This document shows positions 13,764 to 21,609 of a stretch of 32,254 nt of DNA, piece after piece. Within the stretch, counting starts at the first letter, position 1. Each line of letters starts with the position of its first letter. Source of the DNA: Porticoccus sp965660005 (GTDB lineage: Bacteria > Pseudomonadota > Gammaproteobacteria > Pseudomonadales > Porticoccaceae). The stretch spans positions 1 to 32,254 of the forward strand of contig NZ_CBFHYF010000018.1 of assembly GCF_965660005.1 (NCBI RefSeq), written 5' to 3'. The notes beneath the pieces were generated by a model. It was not told the DNA's origin. It saw nothing but the letters and a program-made list of their open reading frames with translations, and made no database searches. The translations under genes were made by a program, and so were the position numbers.

Positions 13764-16190
13764 ATGACAAATCCCGAACCCAAACGCCGCATGATCCGCC
13801 TGACGCTGAGCAAGCATCCTGTTTTGAGCGGGGTTCTGGCGCTGCTATTCTGCACTGCCGGTATCATTTCCTATCTGCTGCACCACCAGCTTATGGACAG
13901 CGCCAAAGCGTCCCTTGCCACATCGCTCGCCACTGAATACGCCACCAGACAACGTCTGTTGCTCAACAGTTATGTTGACCAACAGGTACAGCAATTGCAG
14001 ACCCTGTCGCAGGATGATCTGTTCGTCAACGCGCTCGCTGCCGCCGACCCAGCCATGCTGACACGCATGGAGCAAAGGATGAAAAAGCTGATCGCAGACC
14101 TGAACAATGGTTATCTGCTGCTGCCGGGAGATGCCCGTCTCACGGAAACGAACAACTTCATTGGCCAGCAATTGTCCCGACAAGTAGTGGCCGGTGAAAC
14201 ACCACAACCCGTCGCGGCGAAGGTCGGAGAAGACTGGGAACTGTTGTTTGCCTATCCGGTAAAAAATGCAGAGGGTGTCATCCTCGGCTCATTGCTGGCC
14301 ATACTGTCGATTGAACCGCTCACTAAAGCACTTGCCCGGGAGGTCGATCCTGCACTGGGAACAACCGAGCTTCTGCAGCAAATACCCGGGGCTCAGGCCA
14401 GGCCTTTTCTGGCCGTGACCAACAAATCCAAGACCGTGGATGCCGTCATACAGAACACACGCATCAACGCATGGCAACTAGGCTTCACGGGCAGTACAGC
14501 CTTGTTGAACAGGGTAACTCCCTCTTACATGGAGTTTTTGTTGTTGACTGGTGCTGTAGTCGGCATCACCTTACTTCTGGCCTACCTGGCCATTCGTATT
14601 GCCCTCCACCGGGGTCGACGGCAAAAAAGAAAGCATCGCGTATCTGACAAGCCACCAGCCACTAAAACGGTAACTCCTGTCTACGAGACCTTTGATGACA
14701 CAACGGCCACCGAATCAACGTCAGATGAGCTTCAACAGCCGCCAACCCATGACACAGAATCCGGAGCCCCTGACAATCACGATAGCCATACTGACCATAC
14801 AGAGAGCAATGACGAGACACCGGATATCCCGACTGTGGTATTTCGCGATTATGACATTCGGGGCCTGGCGGGCTCACAACTAACCCCGGCCTTCGCCCTC
14901 AGTCTTGGTAAGGCTCTTGCCCGCCGGGCAATGATGGTGGATGAGCACACCCTGATCACCGGCTATGATGGGCGGCAATCCAGCCCACAATTGATCGAGT
15001 CACTCGAAGAGGGGATTCGCAGCACCGGATGCAACGTCATCCATCTGGGTGCAGTGCCAACCCCTCTACTCAATTTTGCCACCAACCACCTGCAACAGAC
15101 GGAGTGTGGGGTGATGGTGACGGCCAGCCATAACCCGGCACACTACAACGGATTCAAGATTTTCTTTCAGCACCACGCACTCTGCGGACCGGAAATCGCG
15201 GCACTGCGGACCGAAATGATGGAAGACTACCCCGACAAACCCCATGGAGAGCGCCAGGAACTGGATATTGCGAGTGCTTATATTCAGTCCATCACCAGCG
15301 ACGTGGTTCCCGCCCAGCATCTCAAGGTGGTACTGGATGCCGGCAATGGCATCGCAGGCGAGCTGGCATCGCGGGTACTGGAGGCAATTGGCTGCGATGT
15401 CATCCCACTCTACTGTGATGTAGACGGCAGCTTTCCCAATCATGCAGCGGATCCCACCGTACCGGAAAACCTGGTAGATCTTATTGCCCATGTAAAAGAC
15501 AACCAGGCGAACCTGGGGGTTGCACTGGATGGTGACGGGGATCGTATTGTCGCCATTTCTGCCAGCGGAAGAATTATCTGGCCTGATGAATTATTGATGA
15601 TTTTTGCCCGTGATGTTGTATCACGACATCCGGGGGCAGACGTCGTATTTGATATCAAAAGTACCCGACGCCTCAACACATTGATCAGCAGCTACGGTGG
15701 TCGCCCGGTGATGTGGAAAACTGGCCACTCGCACATGTACAACAAGATTATCGAAAGCAAGGCACCACTGGGCGGTGAATTCAGCGGCCACATCTTCTTC
15801 CAGGATCGCTGGTTTGGTTTTGATGACGGCATCTACGCCGCGGCCCGACTGATCGAAATCATGTCGATTCGCGAGCAGGGATTGGATGAAATTGTAGCTG
15901 GCTTTGAGGAACGCTTTGCAACACCTGAAATACGAATAGAAGTCGGGGAACAGGAGAAGTTTACCCTCATCGAAAAACTGCTCGAAAAGCAGGCCTTCCA
16001 GGCGGGCAAGATATCCACCATTGATGGCATTCGGGTTGATTTCCCAAAGGCATGGGGACTGGTGAGGGCGTCTAATACCGGTCCGGCACTGACGCTTCGA
16101 TTTGAAGCAGAAAGCCAGGAAGCGCTGGAAAAAATCAAATCGCTTTTCCGTCAGCAACTCCGTAGCATAGACGATCGCTTGAGCTTTTGA
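13764..16190 (+). CDS. algC: Phosphomannomutase/phosphoglucomutase AlgC with membrane-anchored N-terminal region
   Basis: The 808-residue protein has two halves. Residues 1 to about 355 hold a first membrane helix (about 20-40), an extracytoplasmic segment of some 210 residues, a second helix (about 257-280) and a cytoplasmic linker rich in Asp, Glu, Ser and Thr. From about 358 a complete PMM/PGM enzyme follows: FRDYDIRG, TASHNP with phospho-Ser455, the metal loop DGDGDR at 589-594, GGEFSGH near 670 and RASNTGPALTLRFE. It interconverts mannose or glucose 6- and 1-phosphates for LPS and exopolysaccharide. Pseudomonas AlgC genes carry a similar extension. It sits six bases after coaBC; argB follows with a 26-base gap. 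Confidence 0.93.
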   Translation: MTNPEPKRRMIRLTLSKHPVLSGVLALLFCTAGIISYLLHHQLMDSAKASLATSLATEYATRQRLLLNSYVDQQVQQLQTLSQDDLFVNALAAADPAMLTRMEQRMKKLIADLNNGYLLLPGDARLTETNNFIGQQLSRQVVAGETPQPVAAKVGEDWELLFAYPVKNAEGVILGSLLAILSIEPLTKALAREVDPALGTTELLQQIPGAQARPFLAVTNKSKTVDAVIQNTRINAWQLGFTGSTALLNRVTPSYMEFLLLTGAVVGITLLLAYLAIRIALHRGRRQKRKHRVSDKPPATKTVTPVYETFDDTTATESTSDELQQPPTHDTESGAPDNHDSHTDHTESNDETPDIPTVVFRDYDIRGLAGSQLTPAFALSLGKALARRAMMVDEHTLITGYDGRQSSPQLIESLEEGIRSTGCNVIHLGAVPTPLLNFATNHLQQTECGVMVTASHNPAHYNGFKIFFQHHALCGPEIAALRTEMMEDYPDKPHGERQELDIASAYIQSITSDVVPAQHLKVVLDAGNGIAGELASRVLEAIGCDVIPLYCDVDGSFPNHAADPTVPENLVDLIAHVKDNQANLGVALDGDGDRIVAISASGRIIWPDELLMIFARDVVSRHPGADVVFDIKSTRRLNTLISSYGGRPVMWKTGHSHMYNKIIESKAPLGGEFSGHIFFQDRWFGFDDGIYAAARLIEIMSIREQGLDEIVAGFEERFATPEIRIEVGEQEKFTLIEKLLEKQAFQAGKISTIDGIRVDFPKAWGLVRASNTGPALTLRFEAESQEALEKIKSLFRQQLRSIDDRLSF

Positions 16191-16216
16191 ACCAACAGAC
16201 AGCCACAGGAACACGC

Positions 16217-17131
16217 ATGTCACTAACGCGAGAAGCCGCCTCCAATACCGCCAGGGTACTGTCCGAGGCACTGCCCTATATCCAGCGCTTTACCGGCAAG
16301 ACCATCGTCGTCAAATTTGGCGGCAATGCCATGGTGGATGAAAAACTGAAAGCCAGTTTTGCCCGCGATATTGTGATGATGAAGCTGGTGGGTATGAATC
16401 CGGTGGTTGTTCACGGTGGTGGTCCACAAATTGGCGAGCTGTTGTCGCGTCTGCAGATCGAATCCCATTTTGTCAACGGCATGCGGGTGACCGACAGCAA
16501 AACCATGGACGTGGTGGAAATGGTGCTGGGCGGCGGGGTCAACAAGGAAATCGTCAACCTGATTCACCACGCCGGCGGCAAGGCCGTTGGTATTACCGGC
16601 AAGGACGGTCAGTTAATCAAGGCCCGCAAACTCAAGGTTAGCCGGCACACGCCCGAAATGGCAGCACCGGAAATCATTGATATCGGCCATGTGGGTGAAG
16701 TCGAGTCAGTCAATACCGGGGTTATCGACATGCTGACCAACAGTGACTTTATTCCCGTAATCGCACCCATCGGCGTCGACAGTGAAGGCAACTCCTACAA
16801 CATCAATGCGGACCTGGTTGCCGGCAAAATCGCCGAAGTCCTCAAAGCAGAAAAGTTGATTCTGCTCACCAATGTGGCGGGCCTGCAAGACAAAAACGGT
16901 GAGGTTTTGACCGGCCTATCCACCCGGCAAGTGGATGCACTGATCGCAGATGGCACGATCTACGGCGGAATGTTGCCGAAAATTCGCTGTGCTTTGGATG
17001 CCGTCAAGGGGGGCACCAAAACAGCCCATATTATCGACGGCAGGGTCAACCATGCCACACTGCTGGAAATCTTTACCGATCAGGGTGTCGGCACATTGAT
17101 CACGGATGAAGCGGCAGAGATAACCGGATGA
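16217..17131 (+). CDS. argB: Acetylglutamate kinase ArgB
   Basis: ArgB phosphorylates N-acetyl-L-glutamate, the second step of arginine synthesis. The 304-residue protein has KFGG at 33-36, HGGGPQI at 66-72, GMRVTDSKTMDVVEMVLGG, the long ITGKDG region and the late GGMLPKI followed by VNHATLLEIFTDQGVGTLI. The frame opens 30 bases earlier within the algC stop region. The ATG at 16217 is preferred because CAGGA lies before it and the N-terminal helix matches the arginine-sensitive long form found in Pseudomonas. The stop overlaps the slmA start as ATGA. Confidence 0.96.
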   Translation: MSLTREAASNTARVLSEALPYIQRFTGKTIVVKFGGNAMVDEKLKASFARDIVMMKLVGMNPVVVHGGGPQIGELLSRLQIESHFVNGMRVTDSKTMDVVEMVLGGGVNKEIVNLIHHAGGKAVGITGKDGQLIKARKLKVSRHTPEMAAPEIIDIGHVGEVESVNTGVIDMLTNSDFIPVIAPIGVDSEGNSYNINADLVAGKIAEVLKAEKLILLTNVAGLQDKNGEVLTGLSTRQVDALIADGTIYGGMLPKIRCALDAVKGGTKTAHIIDGRVNHATLLEIFTDQGVGTLITDEAAEITG

Positions 17132-17730
17132 TAAAAACAGAAAAAATTTCCAGAAAACAGCACATTCTGCAAGCCCTTGCAGCCATGCTGGAAGCGGCCC
17201 CCGGTGGACGCGTCACCACCGCTGCCCTCGCTTTGGAGGTCGGTGTATCCGAGGCTGCACTCTATCGGCACTTCCCGAGTAAAACCCGGATGTACGAGGG
17301 GTTGATCGATTTTATCGAAGAGACCCTGTTTACCCGGACGCGTACAATCATTGCTGAAGAACCGGATGCCGCCAGTCGCTGTTACCGTATTCTGACCCTG
17401 TTGCTCACATTTGCCGAACGGAACCCGGGGATCACCAGGTTACTCACCGGCGATGCACTGACCGGTGAGACAGAAAAGCTGCACAAACGAATACAGCAAT
17501 TATTCGACCGACTGGAAACCCAGCTAAAGCAGATTCTGCGCGAGGCAGAGATCTCCGAAAACCTGCGTCCGGCCATCACAGTGACGGCCGCAGCCAATCT
17601 GATACTGGCGCTGGCCGAGGGCAAGATAAGCCAGTTTGTGCGCAGCGAATTCAGTCGGTTGCCGACGGCGAACTGGCAGGAGCAGTGGTCGGTAGCTGCG
17701 AAGGTATTTTTTCGGGATTCAACGTCCTAA
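17128..17730 (+). CDS. slmA: Nucleoid occlusion factor SlmA, TetR family
   Basis: The 200-residue protein has the SlmA N-terminus with RKQHILQALAAMLE and a TetR helix-turn-helix (VTTAALALEVGVSEAALYRH then FPSKTRMYEGLIDFIE, about 32-67), followed by a helical dimer domain. SlmA bound to chromosomal sites blocks FtsZ ring formation over the nucleoid. Length matches E. coli (198). It starts within the argB stop (ATGA). Its last 80 bases overlap the end of the convergent DUF4124 gene. No ligand role of the usual TetR type is expected. Confidence 0.93.
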   Translation: MIKTEKISRKQHILQALAAMLEAAPGGRVTTAALALEVGVSEAALYRHFPSKTRMYEGLIDFIEETLFTRTRTIIAEEPDAASRCYRILTLLLTFAERNPGITRLLTGDALTGETEKLHKRIQQLFDRLETQLKQILREAEISENLRPAITVTAAANLILALAEGKISQFVRSEFSRLPTANWQEQWSVAAKVFFRDSTS

Positions 17731-18319
17731 ATCGGGCCTTATAGCGCTCGTACCGCGCCGCCACCGCGTCATATTCCTGCCTGCGAAGCAACAACATTTG
17801 CTGGGCATCCCGGGACAGACCAGTGACCTCGTCCATTCGCGCCAACAGCGCCTCAGGTATTTTTTCGCCGGCCAGCTGATGCCGGACTGCCCTGGCTCTG
17901 GCTCTCTCGAGCTGTTCTGCATTTTTGGCCCGGTTGGACTCGATAATCTCTATCTCCCGGGCCAACTGCTCTAGCCGCCGCTCACCGGCAGCATCGATCT
18001 CCCCAGCATCGCTGTAGCTACGCAGTAAGAACTGGTCCTCCTTGAGTTGATCCGCCTGGCTTGCCGCGTCAGATACCGTCCCCTCTTCTGCCTCCACGGG
18101 CTGATGCGGAGGAACAGTTTCCACCACCCTGCCTGTGCTGCTGAGCACCTCATAACCTTTGGAAATGTACTCCGGTGGCACCTGATGGTCGATGACCAGA
18201 TTGCCCTCACTATTGCGGTAGCGGAAAAGATTACCGGCCTCTGCTACCATGGACACCAGACAAAATAATGCCAACACCAGGCGCCAGCTGTATTTGCTGT
18301 TATTGCTTAAATTGGTCAT
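17651..18319 (-). CDS. DUF4124 domain-containing secreted protein
   Basis: The 222-residue protein has a Sec signal peptide (hydrophobic LVLALFCLVSMVAEAG, likely cut after AEA near residue 28). A DUF4124 domain follows at about 29-75 (NLFRYRNSEGNLVIDHQVPP), then a Gln/Glu-rich probable coiled coil (about 95-205) and a Pro/Ser/Thr-rich tail. DUF4124 proteins are common envelope proteins of unknown function in gammaproteobacteria. The ATG at 18319 is chosen over 18346 because it puts the signal peptide at the normal distance from the N-terminus. The 3' end overlaps convergent slmA by 80 bases. Confidence 0.8.
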   Translation of the reverse strand: MTNLSNNSKYSWRLVLALFCLVSMVAEAGNLFRYRNSEGNLVIDHQVPPEYISKGYEVLSSTGRVVETVPPHQPVEAEEGTVSDAASQADQLKEDQFLLRSYSDAGEIDAAGERRLEQLAREIEIIESNRAKNAEQLERARARAVRHQLAGEKIPEALLARMDEVTGLSRDAQQMLLLRRQEYDAVAARYERYKARFRTLNPEKIPSQLPTTAPASSPSATD

Positions 18320-18433
18320 AAAGACAGTCCGATTTGCAAAAATCACTGGTTCTGTGGAGCCTCAAGACAGTTTGCCCATTTTGGAAACCCAATCTGTCGG
18401 TTATCATACACTCTCCCAAAATCAGGGGCGATC

Positions 18434-19207
18434 ATGCGAATTATCAGTGTTGCCGTGGACGGCATCCAACAGGCTGCCGATCAGGGGTTGTTCCAGTGGC
18501 TGGCCTCCCAGGAGGCTCATATAATATGTCTCCAGGATCTCAGAATGCCGGAACCGGTTCTCGCTTCTCGCCCTGAGTTCCAGCTTGACGGCTACTTCAG
18601 CTATTTCTTCGACGCACCCCAACCGGAGCAGAATGGTGTCGCCATTTACACCAGGGATATGCCCAAGGCGATCATGTACGGTTTTGGTGCCAGCAACGGC
18701 GAAGATATGAATGGGCGCTATCTGCAAGCCGACTTCGAGCACGTCAGCATCTGTTCACTGCTGGCCCCCCATGCCTGCGACGACACCAGCCAGGGGACCA
18801 AAGACCGTTTTTTCCGCGATCTGCTGGCGCATTTCAGCAAGATCAGCAACAAACGCCGTGACTACATTTTTTGTGGCGGCTGGAATATTGCTCACCGCTC
18901 AATTGATGTGAGCAAACCCGATACCTGCAGCGATCTATCCGGTTTCCTGCCACACGAGCAGCAGTGCCTGAACCAGGTATTCGGTGACATCGGTTATGCC
19001 GATGCCTTTCGGCTCTACAACGCCGATGCAGACGAATTCACGTATTGGCCTGCCGACAAACAGAATGAGGGCACAGGATGGCGGACTGATATGCAGGTCG
19101 TATCAAAAAGTCTCACCAAGCGTGTGGAATATGCTGTGATCTACAAGGTCAAGCTGTTTTCCCGTCACCTGCCGGTAATTGTCGATTATGATCTGGAAGC
19201 ACTCTGA
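18434..19207 (+). CDS. crc: Catabolite repression control protein Crc-like (inactive exonuclease III fold)
   Basis: The 257-residue protein resembles Pseudomonas Crc end to end: MRIISVAVDGIQQAADQGLF, ICLQDLR, QLDGYFSYFFDAPQPEQNGV, GRYLQADFEHVSI, FGDIGYADAFR and the closing HLPVIVDYD. It belongs to the exonuclease III superfamily, but key catalytic positions are changed: Asn7 is Ala, the metal Glu34 is Asp35, the Asp of GDMN is Gly149 and the Asp of the final DH pair is Arg. Crc has no nuclease activity and helps Hfq repress mRNAs of less-preferred carbon sources. In Pseudomonas crc lies beside pyrE; no pyrE is present here. Orthology is inferred from sequence alone. Confidence 0.72.
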   Translation: MRIISVAVDGIQQAADQGLFQWLASQEAHIICLQDLRMPEPVLASRPEFQLDGYFSYFFDAPQPEQNGVAIYTRDMPKAIMYGFGASNGEDMNGRYLQADFEHVSICSLLAPHACDDTSQGTKDRFFRDLLAHFSKISNKRRDYIFCGGWNIAHRSIDVSKPDTCSDLSGFLPHEQQCLNQVFGDIGYADAFRLYNADADEFTYWPADKQNEGTGWRTDMQVVSKSLTKRVEYAVIYKVKLFSRHLPVIVDYDLEAL

Positions 19208-19237
19208 CCGTGGCGGCGAGCAAACAGCATGCTAACC

Positions 19238-19266
19238 TTGCACCAATACATACCCCTCTTTAGACT
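19238..19266 (+). promoter_or_regulatory. Candidate sigma-70 promoter for metX
   Basis: TTGCAC (19238-19243) and TAGACT (19261-19266) are 17 bases apart. The implied start near 19273 leaves a 5' leader of about 53 bases before the metX ATG. The leader contains a small hairpin and a direct repeat. Confidence 0.5.
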
Positions 19267-19275
19267 GCCAAAATA

Positions 19276-19319
19276 CCGGCAAAAGCCGGATACTCATTGA
19301 AACCCAGATACTCGTTGAA
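19276..19319 (+). repeat. Hairpin and 12-base direct repeat in the metX leader
   Basis: CCGGC (19276-19280) pairs with GCCGG (19285-19289) around an AAAA loop, with no T run after it. Directly behind it, ATACTCATTGAA (19290-19301) recurs as ATACTCGTTGAA (19308-19319), 11 of 12 bases identical with an 18-base period. The second copy ends six bases before the metX ATG. The match is clear; a regulatory role is a guess. Confidence 0.5.
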
Positions 19320-19325
19320 CCATTG

Positions 19326-20477
19326 ATGCCTGATGCAATTCCGGAAAATTCCGTTGGTATTGTGACACCGCAAGCGATTCACTTTGATGAACCGCTCATG
19401 CTTGCCTGCGGCAAAACCCTCGACAATTACACGCTGATGTTGGAAACCTACGGTGAGTTGAACGCCGATGCCAGCAATGCCATTCTCATCTGCCACGCCC
19501 TCAGTGGCCATCATCATGCTGCCGGGTATCACAGCAAAGCCGATCAGCGGCCCGGCTGGTGGGACAATCACATCGGGCCGGGCAAACCCTTCGACACCAA
19601 CCGTTTTTTCATCGTCTGTCCCAACAATATCGGCGGCTGTCACGGCAGCACCGGCCCGGTGTCGCTCAACCCTGAAACCGGGCAACCATGGGGTCCGGAC
19701 TTCCCGCCCCTGCGAGTCAGAGACTGGGTAGAAAGTCAGGCACGTCTGGCAGATAAACTCGGCATCCGCCAATGGGCCGCCATCGCTGGCGGCAGTCTCG
19801 GTGGCATGCAGGTCATGCGCTGGGCTCTGGAATATCCGGACCGTCTGCGTCACGCGATCGTCATTGCCTCGGCCCTGAAACTCAGCGCACAAAACATCGC
19901 TTTTAACGAAATCGCCCGCAATGCGATCAGATCCGATCCCGAGTTCCGCGACGGGCGCTATCTGGAACAACACACCCTGCCGCGAAACGGACTCGGACTG
20001 GCCCGCATGATCGGTCATGTCACCTATTTGTCAGATGAGATGATGGGCAATAAATTCGGCCGGGAACTGCGTTCCGGTTCCTTTCAGCGCGGACAGGATG
20101 CGCCCATTGAATTCCAGGTGGAAAGCTACCTGCGCCACCAGGGTGACGCCTTTTCCGGTGCCTTTGATGCCAATACTTACCTGTTGATGACAAAAGCGCT
20201 GGACTATTTTGATCTCGCCCGCGAGTACGACCACGACCCGGTTGAGGCCTTCCGACAGGCCCGCTGCGACTTTCTTGTGGTGTCTTTTTCCAGCGACTGG
20301 CGCTTCTCGCCGGAACGCGCTGCTGAGATTGTTGATGCACTGATTGCGGCCGATAAAAATATGGCCTACACAGCCATTGAATCCAATCTCGGTCACGATG
20401 CATTTCTGTTGCCAAACCAACGCTATGAGCGAGTACTCACTGCCTATATAAATCGCATTGCAGAAGAGATTTCATGA
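19326..20477 (+). CDS. metX: Homoserine O-acyltransferase MetX
   Basis: MetX acylates homoserine, the first committed step to methionine. The 383-residue alpha/beta hydrolase has ICHALSGHHHAAGYH, NIGGCHGSTGP, the nucleophile elbow AGGSLGGMQ with Ser157, Asp324 in SFSSDWRFSPE and His357 in GHDAFLL. MetX enzymes use acetyl-CoA or succinyl-CoA; sequence inspection alone does not settle which, though the pseudomonad relatives are succinyltransferases. ATG at 19326 is taken rather than the TTG just before it. metW starts inside its stop (ATGA), the conserved metX-metW pair. Confidence 0.95.
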   Translation: MPDAIPENSVGIVTPQAIHFDEPLMLACGKTLDNYTLMLETYGELNADASNAILICHALSGHHHAAGYHSKADQRPGWWDNHIGPGKPFDTNRFFIVCPNNIGGCHGSTGPVSLNPETGQPWGPDFPPLRVRDWVESQARLADKLGIRQWAAIAGGSLGGMQVMRWALEYPDRLRHAIVIASALKLSAQNIAFNEIARNAIRSDPEFRDGRYLEQHTLPRNGLGLARMIGHVTYLSDEMMGNKFGRELRSGSFQRGQDAPIEFQVESYLRHQGDAFSGAFDANTYLLMTKALDYFDLAREYDHDPVEAFRQARCDFLVVSFSSDWRFSPERAAEIVDALIAADKNMAYTAIESNLGHDAFLLPNQRYERVLTAYINRIAEEIS

Positions 20478-21076
20478 CGATGACGATACGTACCGACCTG
20501 AACATTATTCAGCAGTGGATCAATCCGATGAGCCGTATTCTGGACCTTGGTTGCGGCGATGGGGAACTGTTGCAGACCCTCGGCGAGACAAAGGGTGTGT
20601 GGGGCTACGGACTGGAGATTGATGCCGAAAAAATTACGTCCTGTGTTGCACGGGGTATCAATGTTATTGAGGCCGATCTCGACGAGGGTCTCACCCAGTT
20701 TTCCGACAACAGTTTTGACACCGTCGTCATGACCCAGGCCCTTCAGGCAATGCGTTATCCTCACCTGGTATTGGGAGAAATGTTGCGCGTTGGCAAGCAG
20801 TGTGTAGTGACATTTCCCAATTTCGGCAACTGGCGTGCCCGCAGCTATCTGCTGTCACGGGGCCGCATGCCGGTCACCAAACAGCTCACCTTCCAGTGGT
20901 ACGACACGCCCAATATTCACTTTTGTACCGTAAAGGATTTTGAGGCACTCTGTACGGAAAAGCGCATCCAGATATTACATCGGGAATTTGTCGCAGAGCG
21001 ACTACCGGACAGGCACATGAAAAGCATCTGGCCGAACATGTTCAGTGACACCGCCATCTACCATTTGAGCAAGTAG
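20474..21076 (+). CDS. metW: Methionine biosynthesis protein MetW
   Basis: The 200-residue protein is a class I methyltransferase fold with ILDLGCGDGELLQTL near 22-36, GLEID, VIEADLDEGL and VVMTQALQAMRYPHLVL. The family-typical VTFPNFGNWRARSYLLSRGR lies mid-protein and PVTKQLTFQWYDTPNIHFC after it. MetW is always found with MetX in these bacteria and is needed for full MetX function or stability in species that have been studied; a methyltransferase substrate is not established. It overlaps metX by four bases and is followed eight bases later by the DUF4426 gene. Confidence 0.94.
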   Translation: MTMTIRTDLNIIQQWINPMSRILDLGCGDGELLQTLGETKGVWGYGLEIDAEKITSCVARGINVIEADLDEGLTQFSDNSFDTVVMTQALQAMRYPHLVLGEMLRVGKQCVVTFPNFGNWRARSYLLSRGRMPVTKQLTFQWYDTPNIHFCTVKDFEALCTEKRIQILHREFVAERLPDRHMKSIWPNMFSDTAIYHLSK

Positions 21077-21084
21077 GCCCACTC

Positions 21085-21546
21085 ATGACACACAGCAACA
21101 ACCTGAACACAACCCTGTTACTTTTGTTACTTCTGCTAATCACAGGACTGAGCGTCAATGCCCTGGCTGACAACCGCCCCTACAGGGAATACGGTGACCT
21201 GAAGATATTTTTCAGTGCCTTCAACAGCAGCTTTATCCAGCCGGATGTGGCCAGCTCATATAACATCACTCGTGGCAAGGACAAAGGTCTGGTAAATATT
21301 GCCGTGGTCAAAAATGACCGGGCGGGCGGTGTTCCTGCTCTGGTCAAAGGCAGGGTCTCAAATATCTTTGGGCAACAGCAGGTGTTGGAATTCGCCGAAA
21401 TCCGCGAAGGAGAAGTGGTCTACTACCTGGCCCCATTCCGTTTTGACAGGGAAGACTGGATGACCTTCAACATCGATGTCAGGCCGGACCCCGACAAACC
21501 GACCCATTCGCTGACTTTTCAACGCAAATTTTACGTCGATGAATAA
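21085..21546 (+). CDS. DUF4426 domain-containing secreted protein
   Basis: The 153-residue protein has a signal peptide with a run of Leu (about 10-20) and a likely cut after ALA near residue 28. It is followed by a mainly beta domain with YREYGDLKIFFSAFNSSFIQ and ITRGKDKGLVNIAVV. DUF4426 proteins are short periplasmic proteins of unknown function that typically sit between metW and rdgB in pseudomonad-type genomes, as here. Probably part of the metXW transcript. Confidence 0.85.
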   Translation: MTHSNNLNTTLLLLLLLLITGLSVNALADNRPYREYGDLKIFFSAFNSSFIQPDVASSYNITRGKDKGLVNIAVVKNDRAGGVPALVKGRVSNIFGQQQVLEFAEIREGEVVYYLAPFRFDREDWMTFNIDVRPDPDKPTHSLTFQRKFYVDE

Positions 21547-21609
21547 TGCTTTGTTCATTCGCGCCGCAATCATGCGGTTACTGTCAACCTCTCTACTCTC
21601 CTGCTGATC

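Noticed and set aside
16223..16570. Minus-strand frame opposite argB rich in His
   Set aside because: Antisense artefact of argB; no support.
18434..19207. Active exonuclease III (XthA)
   Set aside because: Several metal and catalytic residues are replaced and the overall sequence is closer to Crc.
19273..19325. SAM riboswitch before metX
   Set aside because: The leader is only about 53 bases, has a single 5-bp hairpin and does not show a structure I can match to a SAM-sensing class.
19260..20018. 252-codon minus-strand open frame opposite metX
   Set aside because: Composition mirrors metX codons; metX and its motifs are unambiguous on the plus strand.
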